From contig JAETNS010000008.1 of the NCBI GenBank assembly GCA_021772015.1, positions 78,909 to 142,908 of the forward strand: 64,000 bases of DNA. Reading direction: 5' to 3'. The position numbers and the translations under genes were made by a program. Below are positions 1 to 8,337 of this stretch, in pieces. This stretch comes from Prevotellaceae bacterium (GTDB taxonomy: Bacteria; Bacteroidota; Bacteroidia; Bacteroidales; Muribaculaceae). Every line of letters begins with the position of its first letter. Position 1 is the stretch's first letter. The notes beneath the pieces were generated by a model, which worked only from the letters and a program-made list of their open reading frames with translations, made no database searches and was not told the origin of the DNA.

Positions 1-2
1 TT

Positions 3-1064
3 GTGCTGCTGGTGCTTGTAGGGGCGGTGTTCGTGTTGACCCCGTCGGAGGTTGTGGCCGGACTTACTCCCGACTGGTTCTCCATGAAGATTTGCGCGTT
101 GGTCATATTCCTGTATTACATCCTGGCGACGATGCTTCCGATCGACAAGCTGATAGGGCGGATCTACCCGTTGTTTGGCGCGGCGTTGCTGTTCATGGGG
201 GTCGGCCTGTTGGGCTACCTGCTTTTCAGCGGGGTTGAGATTCCCGACGGAATGGCCGACGGGCTATATAACCGTCGTCCTGACGCGGCTGACGGGCTTC
301 GCCCGCTTTTCCCTATGCTTTGCATCTCGATCGCCTGCGGAGCGATTTCCGGTTTCCACGCAACCCAGTCGCCGATGATGGCGAAATGCCTGCGCAACGA
401 GCGGCTGGCGCGGCCGGTCTTTTACGGCGCGATGGTGACGGAGGGGATCATAGCCCTGATATGGGCCGCCGCCGCTATAGCCTTCACGGGTGGTTATGAG
501 GGGCTGGCCGAATATATGGCGACACCGGGCAACTCCCAGGGATCGTTTGTGACAGATGTGTCGTTTGCGTGGCTGGGGACAGCCGGAGGGGTACTGGCGA
601 TCCTCGGGGTAGTGGCCGCGCCTATCTCGACAGGCGACACGGCCTTGCGCAGCGCGCGCCTGACTCTGGCCGAGATTTTCAATCTTCCCCAGCAGAAACT
701 TTTCAACCGGTTTGTCATCTGCCTGCCCCTGTTCGCGATAACCTTCATACTCCTGTTTGTCGATTTTGAAGTATTATGGCGTTATTTCGCCTGGACCAAC
801 CAGACCTTGGCGGTCTTCACTCTCTGGGCCTCGACCGTCTATCTTGCCCGTAATGGTAAATTCTACTGGATCACACTGCTGCCGGCGTTGTTCATGCAGA
901 TGGTGACTGTGTCGTACATTTTGCTGGCTCCAAGGCCGGAGGGCTTCGGACTGGATCACTCCCTGTCGTTCGCCGTGGCCACTTTGAGTTGTGTGGCGGC
1001 TCTCGGAGTGTTCAGCTATTACCTGCGCACACTGCGCGCCGATGTCGAACTGATGAAAGACTGA
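3..1064 (+). CDS. cstA: Carbon starvation protein CstA family transporter, C-terminal part (5' end outside window)
   Basis: Polytopic inner-membrane protein of the CstA family, which imports peptides or pyruvate in the members studied. The visible 353 residues contain about eight hydrophobic segments. The block GAISGFHATQSPMMAKC, typical of CstA, lies near residues 112-128, and the charged stretch SARLTLAEIF near 216-225. The frame is open to the first bases of the window, so the first codon shown is not the true start and the N-terminal membrane segments are missing. The next gene starts 11 bases after the stop, on the same strand, so they are probably co-transcribed. Family is confident; the substrate cannot be read from sequence. 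Confidence 0.85.
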   Translation: MLLVLVGAVFVLTPSEVVAGLTPDWFSMKICALVIFLYYILATMLPIDKLIGRIYPLFGAALLFMGVGLLGYLLFSGVEIPDGMADGLYNRRPDAADGLRPLFPMLCISIACGAISGFHATQSPMMAKCLRNERLARPVFYGAMVTEGIIALIWAAAAIAFTGGYEGLAEYMATPGNSQGSFVTDVSFAWLGTAGGVLAILGVVAAPISTGDTALRSARLTLAEIFNLPQQKLFNRFVICLPLFAITFILLFVDFEVLWRYFAWTNQTLAVFTLWASTVYLARNGKFYWITLLPALFMQMVTVSYILLAPRPEGFGLDHSLSFAVATLSCVAALGVFSYYLRTLRADVELMKD

Positions 1065-1075
1065 TTTGTCAACAG

Positions 1076-1909
1076 ATGGATTTTCTTAAAGAACTAAACG
1101 GCTCTAAAAATTACACATTTCATTCACACACTGAATTTTGCGACGGGCGCGCGACGATGGAGGCGTTCGCCCGCGAGGTGGTCGCGCGAGGATTCACCCA
1201 TTACGGTTTCTCCCCCCATTGCCCGATTCCGATCGTCTCCCCTTGCAACATGCGTAGGGAGGATGTCGCCCGTTATCTTGGAGAGGTCGACAGGATACGC
1301 CGTGAATATGGCGGCCGATGCCGTTTCTATGCTTCGATGGAGGTGGATTACCTCGGCGAGGAATTCGGTCCGGCCAATGCCTATATCAGGCAGCTTCCTC
1401 TCGACTATGTGATAGGGTCGGTCCATTTCATTCCCAACCGGAAAGGGCGGCTGATAGATGTCGACGGGCGTTTCGAGTCGTTCAAAAGGAAGATGAGCGA
1501 TTATTTCGAGGATGACATAAGGTATGTCTGTGAGACATTTTATTCCCAGTCTGTAGCGATGGTTGAGGCAGGAGGGCTTGATATAATCGGCCATCTTGAC
1601 AAAATCGGCCAGAACGCGTCAGATTATCAGCCCGGTATAGAGGACGAGCCTTGGTATCAGGAGCTTGTGGAGGGGCTTATTGACCGCATAATAGCCCATA
1701 ACGCTGGCTGTCCCGAACGCCCGATCACGGTAGAGATCAACACCAAAGCTTACGCCGACCATGCCGGGCGGCTTTTCCCGCATCCGCGATATTGGGGACG
1801 GCTGCGGCGCGCGGCCGTCCCGATGATCATCAATTCCGACGCTCATGTGCCGGCGCTGATCGACGCTTCGCGCGGGGTGGCGTTCGGGATGTTGGATACA
1901 TTGGATTAA
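1076..1909 (+). CDS. PHP-domain histidinol-phosphatase-like protein
   Basis: Metal-dependent phosphoesterase of the PHP family, closest in pattern to HisJ/HisK-type histidinol phosphatases (histidine biosynthesis, cytosol). PHP metal-ligand motifs appear in order: HSHTEFCDGR near residue 16, YGFSPHCPIP near 43, a Glu in ASMEVDYL, IGSVHFIP, DIIGHLDKI, VEINTKAY and a terminal INSDAHVP. The length of 277 residues is normal for the family. The frame is open further upstream to 989, but that would overlap the cstA gene by 76 bases; the ATG at 1076 gives a normal N-terminus just before the first metal motif. No other his gene is near, so another phosphoester substrate is possible. Confidence 0.82.
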   Translation: MDFLKELNGSKNYTFHSHTEFCDGRATMEAFAREVVARGFTHYGFSPHCPIPIVSPCNMRREDVARYLGEVDRIRREYGGRCRFYASMEVDYLGEEFGPANAYIRQLPLDYVIGSVHFIPNRKGRLIDVDGRFESFKRKMSDYFEDDIRYVCETFYSQSVAMVEAGGLDIIGHLDKIGQNASDYQPGIEDEPWYQELVEGLIDRIIAHNAGCPERPITVEINTKAYADHAGRLFPHPRYWGRLRRAAVPMIINSDAHVPALIDASRGVAFGMLDTLD

Positions 1910-1997
1910 CCCTTCACTTCGCTCGGGCACCGGACCGGCTGTTGACAGCTTGTTATTATTCCTTGTTATTATTCCTTGTGTTTTTTGGTTTAGGCGG

Positions 1998-3737
1998 CTA
2001 CCAGTATTTGGCGGGTGAAACGGTCAGGATATCGACCGCCGGGTCATTTATCTCGGCGTAAGACCGCCAGACGGGGCGGAAATAATAGAGATCGCGCTGC
2101 GCCGAAGTGGCTTTGGCGGTGGTGAAGGGGATGATCTCGAAAAACCTTATGTCTCGCTTGCCCGAGGCGGTCTTCACCTCGGCGTTGATCTTAAGGAAGG
2201 GATATTCTTCCTTATAGATGTCATAGCGGGGAAGATCGTAGCCGGAGGTATAGGCGGGTTCTTTGTCGGAGATAAAGTTTTCGCCGAGGCGTGTGATGCC
2301 GTTGATGACAATGTTGTAAGGCAGGTCTTTTAGATCGGTGGGGATTACACGGACGGGGTTATGGTTGCGGTTTGCCGGATGCAGGGTCAGGAAATGCAGT
2401 GAGACATAGTTGACGTAATAGTCATTGCATGCCCATTGCCAAGGATATTTGTTGTAATGGGGGTAAGGAGTGGGATCGAAGAATACTTGGCCGTCAGGGC
2501 TTTCTCCCATAAGTTTTTCGACTTGACGCTGCTCTTCGGAGAATTTCATTTGTAGCGGTATGTTGAACACGCAGGCGGTGAGTATGAACAACGTCAGGAT
2601 TGTGCTTCCTGTCCATAAGCCAATGACAATGTGTTTACGGTCATGTCTTATTCGTGGGATGAGACCGGTTGTCAGGGAAACGAGTCCGATGATTGAGAAA
2701 GTGATCCCGGGAATCATAGCGCGTGGCATATTGAAAAACAATCCCATCGCAAGATTTGTGGCTGTCACCAAAACGCATAGCAACTGCAATACCACGGATG
2801 GAGACGCGGGGAATCCATCTTTTACCCATTTTCTGAAAGTAAAACCTTTGAAGGCAATCCTTGTCCTTTTCAGGATTGCGACACAGAGAATAACAGCCAG
2901 ATACAGTATCGGCAATACGATATGGGGCAGCAGCCATACACCTCCTGTAAGGGTGTAGGGCTGGAACCAGTTGGCCGGATTCAGGGTTATCGCAACCTCA
3001 TCGGTGCGATTTCCGGTCGCGGGGGAAATCAGTGTGTAGATTATGCCGATACATAATGCCATAACCATCAAGGTCATAGGCTTTCGTGCTTTACTTGACC
3101 CGAACATCCATATCACACACATCGGACCGAACACACATAACGCATTCCCCTCATGCCACATTCCGGCCACGAGCATACATATGCATCCGATCACAGTCGA
3201 TATGGTTGACCGGTCTGTCAGCCACAATTTCTTCAAAAAGATCACCACGCAGAATAGTATCAAGGCTATGTCGGCAAGATAGGGGAGATAATATCCTACA
3301 AGAAACATGTTGTCGTTCCATGGATATCCAAGCAACACCAACAGTGTTGTCAGCGAAATAGCAATAGGGGTGTTGACATCCTCTTTCACAGACACGGTGT
3401 TAGATCTGCCGGGCAGTATTGTCAATCGGTAGATCAGCAGGAATATGAAAGCCAATATGATGCCTTCGGCGAGGCCTGTCACCCACCGGGGTAGAAGAGC
3501 TACCGCCAGATCATAGAGGGGAGTTGCCAGCCGGCCGTTGGAGTTGATATAATCGTCTGCAAAAATGTACCCGATATCGGGTAAAGGATTGGCCTCTCCA
3601 ATCCTTTCAAGGAGTTCGGTATTGTAGTAGTAATATTTAAGATCGTCAGCAAAAGGATATGTTACAGTCCCCATGATGGCGACGACGACACAGACAATGA
3701 TAGCAATTGCCCAGGAGAATATGACTTTTTTCTGCAT
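1998..3737 (-). CDS. Polytopic membrane protein, DUF6056/GT-C-like
   Basis: Large integral membrane protein of 579 residues with about ten to twelve hydrophobic helices, beginning with a signal-anchor (MQKKVIFSWAIAIIV). An acidic pair in the first periplasmic loop (FADDLKYYYYN) and FADDYINSNGR recall the DUF6056 and GT-C glycosyltransferase-like families, in which such Asp residues bind metal or a lipid-linked sugar; this is inference. The C-terminal 200 residues are soluble. An earlier in-frame ATG at 3809 lies inside the strong hairpin 3768-3810, so the ATG at 3737 is preferred. It is more AT-rich than the flanking oxidoreductase genes and may have been acquired. Target molecule unknown. 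Confidence 0.6.
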   Translation of the reverse strand: MQKKVIFSWAIAIIVCVVVAIMGTVTYPFADDLKYYYYNTELLERIGEANPLPDIGYIFADDYINSNGRLATPLYDLAVALLPRWVTGLAEGIILAFIFLLIYRLTILPGRSNTVSVKEDVNTPIAISLTTLLVLLGYPWNDNMFLVGYYLPYLADIALILFCVVIFLKKLWLTDRSTISTVIGCICMLVAGMWHEGNALCVFGPMCVIWMFGSSKARKPMTLMVMALCIGIIYTLISPATGNRTDEVAITLNPANWFQPYTLTGGVWLLPHIVLPILYLAVILCVAILKRTRIAFKGFTFRKWVKDGFPASPSVVLQLLCVLVTATNLAMGLFFNMPRAMIPGITFSIIGLVSLTTGLIPRIRHDRKHIVIGLWTGSTILTLFILTACVFNIPLQMKFSEEQRQVEKLMGESPDGQVFFDPTPYPHYNKYPWQWACNDYYVNYVSLHFLTLHPANRNHNPVRVIPTDLKDLPYNIVINGITRLGENFISDKEPAYTSGYDLPRYDIYKEEYPFLKINAEVKTASGKRDIRFFEIIPFTTAKATSAQRDLYYFRPVWRSYAEINDPAVDILTVSPAKYW

Positions 3738-3767
3738 GATACAGGTTCGGCGCGGGGAACGATATGA

Positions 3768-3810
3768 AATGAAGCCGGAAGCCTCCATGTCAGTGGCTTC
3801 CGGCTTCATT
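3768..3810 (-). terminator. Hairpin terminator after the oxidoreductase operon
   Basis: A 16-bp perfect stem (3768-3783 with 3795-3810) and 11-base loop begins 12 bases past the stop at 3823. Only a short T stretch follows on the minus strand, so termination may be partial. The stem would also attenuate read-through into the membrane-protein gene. Confidence 0.65.
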
Positions 3811-3822
3811 ATTGATTAGGGA

Positions 3823-4362
3823 TTATTCCTTGACAAGCTCCATACCTTTGCGGATGGCGGCTTCATTGGCAGGGATCAGATGGTGGTGGCGTTCGGGGAG
3901 AGCCTTCTTGAGTCCGCGTACGACTGCCTCGACGGGGACATCGGGGCGCATCTTCAGCAACGCTCCCAGGAGGATCATGTTGTAGCTCTTGGCCTGACCC
4001 ATCTCGATTGTGGCCTCCATAGCGTCAACCGGCACGATGGTGATGTCGGTGCGTGTCGGCGCGTGGTGGATTCCGTAGGGATCGTAGATCAGGACTCCGC
4101 CCGGTTTCACCTTGCTCTCGAACTTGTCGAGACTCTGCTGGTTGAGGATCACGGCAGTGTCGTAGGTGTCGAGGATCGGTGAGGAGATAGGCTCGTCGCT
4201 GATTATGACGGTGACGTTGGCTGTGCCGCCTCGCTGCTCGGGGCCGTATGACGGCATCCATGTAACCTCCAGGTCATTTTCGAGGGCGGCGTAAGCGAGG
4301 ATCTTTCCCATCGACAGCACGCCTTGTCCGCCGAATCCGGCAATGATAATTTCGTCTTTCAT
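3823..4362 (-). CDS. 2-oxoacid:ferredoxin oxidoreductase, gamma subunit
   Basis: Gamma (PorG/KorC-like) subunit of a cytosolic, CoA-dependent 2-oxoacid:ferredoxin oxidoreductase. The N-terminus EIIIAGFGGQGVLSMGKIL is the nucleotide-binding-like loop of this family, followed by SYGPEQRGGTANVTV (near residues 39-53) and NQQSLDKF, both conserved in gamma subunits. The length of 179 residues is typical of split-subunit enzymes. It is last of four genes (ferredoxin, alpha, beta, gamma) on one strand, 19 bases after the beta gene, and is followed by a hairpin. The complex makes an acyl-CoA and reduced ferredoxin from a 2-oxoacid, or runs in reverse as a carboxylase. Confidence 0.88.
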   Translation of the reverse strand: MKDEIIIAGFGGQGVLSMGKILAYAALENDLEVTWMPSYGPEQRGGTANVTVIISDEPISSPILDTYDTAVILNQQSLDKFESKVKPGGVLIYDPYGIHHAPTRTDITIVPVDAMEATIEMGQAKSYNMILLGALLKMRPDVPVEAVVRGLKKALPERHHHLIPANEAAIRKGMELVKE

Positions 4363-4381
4363 CGGAAATTCAGTTAGAGGT

Positions 4382-5185
4382 TCATGATTTTTTTACTTCG
4401 ACAGTCTTCTCTTCCAGACCGGCGGCGGTATCCTTTATGTCACCCAGTGGATAGTTGACAAACATGTTCTCTTCCATCCACTTGTTTGACTTCTCCGGGG
4501 TGAGCTTCCATCCCGAGGAGCAGGTGCCGACAACCTCGACGAAAGAGGTGCCTTTCTTCTCGATGGCGTTCTTGAATGCCTTTTTCAGGGCGTTCTTGGC
4601 CTTGCGGACAGCTTGGACGGTGTGGACGGCCTGACGGGTCACATAGCATGTGCCGTCGAGCAGGGCGACCACGTTTGAGACCTTCAGGGGGAATCCGTTG
4701 AGGTCTGACCGGCGGCCGTAGGGGGATGTTGCGGTCTTAGCGCCAAGGATGGTGCAGGGTGACATCTGCCCTCCGGTCATGCCGTAGATACCGTTGTTGA
4801 TCATTATTATGACGATGTTCTCGCCACGTGTGCAGGCGTGGATCGTCTCGGCTGATCCGATGGCGGCCAGGTCGCCGTCACCCTGGTAGGTGAACACCAC
4901 CTTGTCGGGATTGAGGCGGCTGGCGGCTGTGGCCAGAGCCGGGGCGCGGCCGTGGGCGGCTTCGATCCAGTCGCAGTCGATGTAGTTGTAGGCGAAGACG
5001 GAGCAGCCTACGGGAGCAATGCCTATGGCCTTCTCTTCGAGGCCCATCTCCTCTATGACTTCGGCCACAAGTTTGTGGACCACGCCGTGGGAGCAGCCGG
5101 GGCAATAGTGCATATAGTTGTCGTCAATCAACCTCGGGCGGCTGTAGACTTTGTTTTCGGGGCGAATGATTTCCTCGCGTGTCAT
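4382..5185 (-). CDS. 2-oxoacid:ferredoxin oxidoreductase, beta (thiamine diphosphate) subunit
   Basis: TPP-binding subunit. It shows the CPGCSHG motif near residues 28-34, whose Cys pair is typical of KorB/VorA-type beta subunits, and the TPP/Mg motif YQGDGDLAAIGSAETIHACTRGENIVIIMINNGIYGMTGGQ, a GDGD followed by NN about 30 residues on. The 267 residues match the usual size. Only two bases separate it from the alpha gene, implying translational coupling. The beta subunit decarboxylates the 2-oxoacid on TPP. The C-terminal segment after EVVGTCSSGWKL is helical and charged. 2-Oxoglutarate and branched-chain 2-oxoacid enzymes cannot be separated from sequence alone. Confidence 0.9.
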   Translation of the reverse strand: MTREEIIRPENKVYSRPRLIDDNYMHYCPGCSHGVVHKLVAEVIEEMGLEEKAIGIAPVGCSVFAYNYIDCDWIEAAHGRAPALATAASRLNPDKVVFTYQGDGDLAAIGSAETIHACTRGENIVIIMINNGIYGMTGGQMSPCTILGAKTATSPYGRRSDLNGFPLKVSNVVALLDGTCYVTRQAVHTVQAVRKAKNALKKAFKNAIEKKGTSFVEVVGTCSSGWKLTPEKSNKWMEENMFVNYPLGDIKDTAAGLEEKTVEVKKS

Positions 5186-5187
5186 GA

Positions 5188-6297
5188 TTAGTCCTCCTTG
5201 GCGTTAGCGGGTTTGTCAATGAAGTCGCGGCGCAGCGCGTCGAGAATCTCGTTGGGGTTGGGGACGATACCTCCCATGCGGCCGAAGTGGCGTACGGGCA
5301 CTGAGTCGCTTACGGCGAGTCTTACGTCCTCGATCATCTGGCCTGCGTTTATTTCGACGCAGAGGATCCCTTTGACGTTTTTGGCGGCTTCGCGTATCGC
5401 GTCATAGGGGAAGGGCCAGAGGGTTATCGGGCGTATGAGGCCGACTTTGACACCCTCCTTGCGGGCATCCTCGATGGCCTTCATGCAGATGCGGGCGATT
5501 GATCCGAAAGCGACAACGAGATAGTCTGCGTCTTCGGTGTAGCGGGCCTCGTAACGGACCTCGTTCTTCTCGATCTCGCGGTATGTGCGCTGGAAACGCT
5601 CGTTGTTCTTCTCCATCACGGCGGAGTCAAGCTCCAGTGAGGTCACAATGTTGCGTTTCGTGCGGCCATGATCCTTGCCGGTGACAGCCCAGGGGCATTG
5701 GCGGCGTATCTCCTCCTCGGTGCGACGGGGACGTTGCTCGGGCAACACCACTTTCTCCATCATCTGGCCGACAACGCCGTCAGCCAGAATCATCGACGGG
5801 GTGCGGTATTTGAAGGCCAGGTCGAAGCCGAGGCTAACGAAGTCGGCCATCTCCTGTACGGTGGATGGGGCGAGTACGATCAGGTGGTAGTCGCCGTGGC
5901 CGCCTCCCTTGGTGGCCTGGAAATAGTCGCTCTGGGAGGGATGGATGGTGCCGAGGCCGGGGCCTCCGCGCATCACGTTCACGATCAGGGCAGGCAGCTC
6001 CGACGCGGCCAGGTAACTGATACCTTCCTGCATCAGGCTCACGCCCGGGGATGAGGATGAGGTCATGACGGCTTTCCCGGTTGCGGCTCCGCCGTAGACC
6101 ATGTTGATCGAGGCGACCTCGCTCTCGGCCTGCAGAACTACCATGCCGGTTGTTTCCCAGGGCATCTGGGCCTCAAGGGTTTCGAGGACTTCGCTCTGGG
6201 GGGTGATGGGGTAGCCGAAGTAGCCGTCGCAGCCGTAGCGGATCGCTGCCATGGCGATAGCCTCGTTACCCTTCATGAGTTTTACGTTGTCTTTCAT
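5188..6297 (-). CDS. vorB: 2-oxoacid:ferredoxin oxidoreductase, alpha subunit (VorB-type)
   Basis: Alpha subunit of the oxidoreductase, combining the pyrimidine-binding domain (residues ~5-220) and a transketolase C-terminal-like domain (~240-365). Diagnostic stretches are GNEAIAMAAIRYGCDGYFGYPITPQSEV, the catalytic Glu region LQAESEVASINMVYGGAATGKAVMTSSSSPG, and MRGGPGLGTIHPSQSDY. At 369 residues it matches proteins annotated as 3-methyl-2-oxobutanoate dehydrogenase subunit VorB in Bacteroidales, although KorA (2-oxoglutarate) is close and substrate assignment is inference. The start overlaps nothing and lies 27 bases after the ferredoxin gene. Such enzymes let anaerobes make branched-chain acyl-CoA or fix CO2 reductively. 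Confidence 0.85.
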   Translation of the reverse strand: MKDNVKLMKGNEAIAMAAIRYGCDGYFGYPITPQSEVLETLEAQMPWETTGMVVLQAESEVASINMVYGGAATGKAVMTSSSSPGVSLMQEGISYLAASELPALIVNVMRGGPGLGTIHPSQSDYFQATKGGGHGDYHLIVLAPSTVQEMADFVSLGFDLAFKYRTPSMILADGVVGQMMEKVVLPEQRPRRTEEEIRRQCPWAVTGKDHGRTKRNIVTSLELDSAVMEKNNERFQRTYREIEKNEVRYEARYTEDADYLVVAFGSIARICMKAIEDARKEGVKVGLIRPITLWPFPYDAIREAAKNVKGILCVEINAGQMIEDVRLAVSDSVPVRHFGRMGGIVPNPNEILDALRRDFIDKPANAKED

Positions 6298-6324
6298 CTG
6301 GGGGAAATGGCTGGAAAATTAAAA

Positions 6325-6555
6325 CTACTTGACTACCACTCGGTAAACCTCGATGCAAGCGTCGGGGCAGACCATAGCGCAGGCTGCGCATCCGATACAG
6401 GCTTCCTCGTTGGCGGGGTAGGCAAAATGATAACCTCGATCGTTGACCTCCTTGGGTTGCAGGGAAAGGACATCGCACGGGCAGGCGACCACGCATAGGT
6501 CGCATCCTTTGCAGCGTTCTTTCTCGATCGTTACTGCTCCGTGAATTTTAGGCAT
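6325..6555 (-). CDS. 2x[4Fe-4S] ferredoxin subunit of the 2-oxoacid oxidoreductase
   Basis: A 76-residue bacterial dicluster ferredoxin with two CxxCxxCxxxC motifs: CKGCDLCVVACPCD (residues ~15-28) and CIGCAACAMVCPD (~53-65). It is the first gene of the operon and would accept electrons from the TPP/CoA subunits as the delta subunit or as the partner ferredoxin. The short N-terminus MPKIHGAVTIEKERC is characteristic of KorD/VorD-type subunits. It lies about 90 bases downstream of a clear Bacteroides promoter (6643-6676). Confidence 0.9.
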   Translation of the reverse strand: MPKIHGAVTIEKERCKGCDLCVVACPCDVLSLQPKEVNDRGYHFAYPANEEACIGCAACAMVCPDACIEVYRVVVK

Positions 6556-6642
6556 AACTTGCAGTTGACTTAAGCGTAAGCGTTCGGGAAAAGATTGGTT
6601 ACAGAGGACTCGCCGCCGTAAGCCCGGGCGGGGAGTCCAATC

Positions 6643-6676
6643 GCAAAGGTATGCTTTTTTTTTGATTCCACAACAA
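6643..6676 (-). promoter_or_regulatory. Promoter of the oxidoreductase operon
   Basis: On the minus strand, TACCTTTGC (6651 down to 6643) matches the -7 element TAnnTTTG, with a TTG 19 bases upstream (6673-6671; a second at 6676-6674). The leader of about 85 bases contains a small GC-rich inverted repeat (CCGCC...GGCGG around 6612-6630), which could be a regulatory hairpin. Confidence 0.7.
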
Positions 6677-6681
6677 CTTTT

Positions 6682-7203
6682 TCATAAAGAAAACCCCTCG
6701 ATTTTGATGTTTTTCAACAGGTTTTCCTGAAAGTCGTTGAGATTGGCAAGCATGGCGGCTCCCCACGCGATGGTTTTTATCATCGGGGGCGTAGATTCGG
6801 CCCGGTCGGTTGGCGGGTCGGTCGCGCCTGACATGTTGATTCTCATTCCGGTGGATCCGCGTCGCAATTCCCAGCCGTGATCGTCTGTCAGCAGGAATAT
6901 GGCGTTGCCGTCGGGCGGAAGCGAGGGGGGCAGGTAACGCGCCCCCAGTGTCGAAGCCAGACGTGTGCCCCGGTGGGGGTCGTCGAGGGTGAACGAGACT
7001 TTGAATCCGGCTCCGGCAAGCTCGCGCACGATGTCGGCCATGGCGGGATGGCTGATGTCGCTGACAAACACCTCGCAGGGTGTGAAATCAACGATCAACT
7101 CCCCGGGGCGGTTGCCACGGGGAGTGATCTTAGGTCGGTAGGAGGATGCTGCTTTGCCGGAGCGATGCTCCTCCATTTTCTTCTCAAGATAATTGTCTGC
7201 CAT
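6682..7203 (-). CDS. Conserved-looking protein of unknown function
   Basis: A 173-residue protein without signal peptide or membrane segment. The N-terminus is a charged helix (MADNYLEKKMEEHRSGK) followed by a basic Arg/Pro linker. Residues ~45-110 could form a small alpha/beta fold (VFVSDISHPAMADIVRELAGAGFKVSFTLDD), reminiscent of a Rossmann-like unit but without a GxGxxG motif. I do not recognise the family. It sits between the oxidoreductase promoter and the Gly-rich protein gene; its stop is near that promoter and its start is only 6 bases from the stop of the upstream minus-strand gene, so these two may be co-transcribed. Confidence 0.55.
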   Translation of the reverse strand: MADNYLEKKMEEHRSGKAASSYRPKITPRGNRPGELIVDFTPCEVFVSDISHPAMADIVRELAGAGFKVSFTLDDPHRGTRLASTLGARYLPPSLPPDGNAIFLLTDDHGWELRRGSTGMRINMSGATDPPTDRAESTPPMIKTIAWGAAMLANLNDFQENLLKNIKIEGFSL

Positions 7204-7209
7204 ACGATG

Positions 7210-8157
7210 TCACATGCCGAAGCTTAGAGTCGTGTAGTAGTTGCCGTAGTTGGAGTTGAACTCCAGGGTGACATACCGGTTGTTGTTGCCAAACCATGTC
7301 GAGGAGATGACTCCTCCCTGGTTGACCGAGCTGACAGGCACGCCGTATTGGCCGCAGAAAGTGTTGTAGAGGGCGTTGTAGCGGCTCATGTCGTAGTATG
7401 TCGACGGATAGGTGAACGACGATCCGCAAAGCGCGCCATTATTATAGTAGAGGGCTGCGTCAGGCCAGTAATAGTTCATTTGCGGCACATTGGTCAGATA
7501 CACGACATTGTTGCCGTAGCTGGTCACGCTGTATCCCTGGTTTATGAGTGTGCGCAAGGTGAGATCGACTGTAGTGCCGAACGCTATTCCGAGGATTGTC
7601 CCGAAGGAAGGTCCGTATACCGCAGGCCGCCATGCGGGAGGGGGAAGAGGGCGGCGGTAATGGCCGAAGAAAGGCACATGATGGTTGTGTGGCCCTCCTC
7701 CGAAATACACCGGACGGTGGGGACGCGACGGTGGCGGTGGGGGCGGTGTCGGACGGCCGGGCCTGTGGCCGTGGTCGGGACGATAATGGCCGTTGCCTCC
7801 ACCGTGATCAGGCTTCCATCCGTGGTTGCCGCCATTGCCACCGGGACGGTGGCCGTTTCCGCCGGGGCGATTCCCGTTTCCGCCTCCGGGGCGGTGGCCG
7901 TTGTCGGGACGATGATTATTGTTGCCTCCTCCCGGACGATGGCTCCCTCCGTTGTTTCCACCGGGACGATTCCCGCCGGGACGGTTTTGTCCGCCTCCTC
8001 CATTGTTGTTTCCCGGACGGGGCTTGCCGGCAGAGCCGTTTGACTGTCCGAAATGGCTCTGTCTGCCGCCATTGTGGTCAGGCTGGGCGGTCATCGGCAT
8101 CACGGCCATAGACAGTGCCACTAAAAAAGCGCTGATGTATCTATAGTATTTTCTCAT
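7210..8157 (-). CDS. Secreted Gly/Pro/Asn-rich protein with a Tyr/Asn-rich C-terminal domain
   Basis: A 315-residue exported protein. The signal peptide is MRKYYRYISAFLVALSMAVMPMTAQ. Residues ~25-150 are low-complexity repeats of Asn, Gly, His, Arg and Pro (units such as GGNRPGGNN and HRPGGGNGN), ending in a PPPPPP tract. Residues ~165-315 are a folded-looking, Tyr- and Asn-rich domain with alternating hydrophobic strands and no recognised catalytic motif. Disorder plus many His/Arg suggests a cell-surface or metal- or polymer-contacting role (inference). Frame-shadow ORFs in this GC-skewed repeat are artefacts. The repeat invites length variation between strains. Confidence 0.65.
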   Translation of the reverse strand: MRKYYRYISAFLVALSMAVMPMTAQPDHNGGRQSHFGQSNGSAGKPRPGNNNGGGGQNRPGGNRPGGNNGGSHRPGGGNNNHRPDNGHRPGGGNGNRPGGNGHRPGGNGGNHGWKPDHGGGNGHYRPDHGHRPGRPTPPPPPPSRPHRPVYFGGGPHNHHVPFFGHYRRPLPPPAWRPAVYGPSFGTILGIAFGTTVDLTLRTLINQGYSVTSYGNNVVYLTNVPQMNYYWPDAALYYNNGALCGSSFTYPSTYYDMSRYNALYNTFCGQYGVPVSSVNQGGVISSTWFGNNNRYVTLEFNSNYGNYYTTLSFGM

Positions 8158-8297
8158 GACACTTCAATGATTGTTGAGGCTTGTTTTATTATTTAGAATA
8201 GGTGTCGAGCTATAAGGTTTAAAGAATAGGATCAAAAAAATGTGAATCGTCCGCTGTTATCGCGCCGCTTTGCGCGTCATAGTAATGAAAAAAATCG

Positions 8298-8305
8298 TAA
8301 ATTTG
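8298..8305 (+). promoter_or_regulatory. Possible -7 element before the small lipoprotein gene
   Basis: TAAATTTG matches the Bacteroides -7 consensus 33 bases before the ATG. A TTTG occurs at 8269-8272, but the spacing of 25 is longer than usual. Confidence 0.5.
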
Positions 8306-8337
8306 CCATCAGGAAAACTCATTAAACTTGTATTGAC

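Noticed and set aside
3738..3809. N-terminal extension of the membrane protein from an ATG at 3809
   Set aside because: It would translate through a strong terminator-like hairpin and give no signal; ATG 3737 is directly followed by a membrane helix.
7596..8111. Several Arg- or Thr/Ala-rich ORFs in other frames of the Gly-rich gene
   Set aside because: Frame shadows of a GC-skewed repeat.
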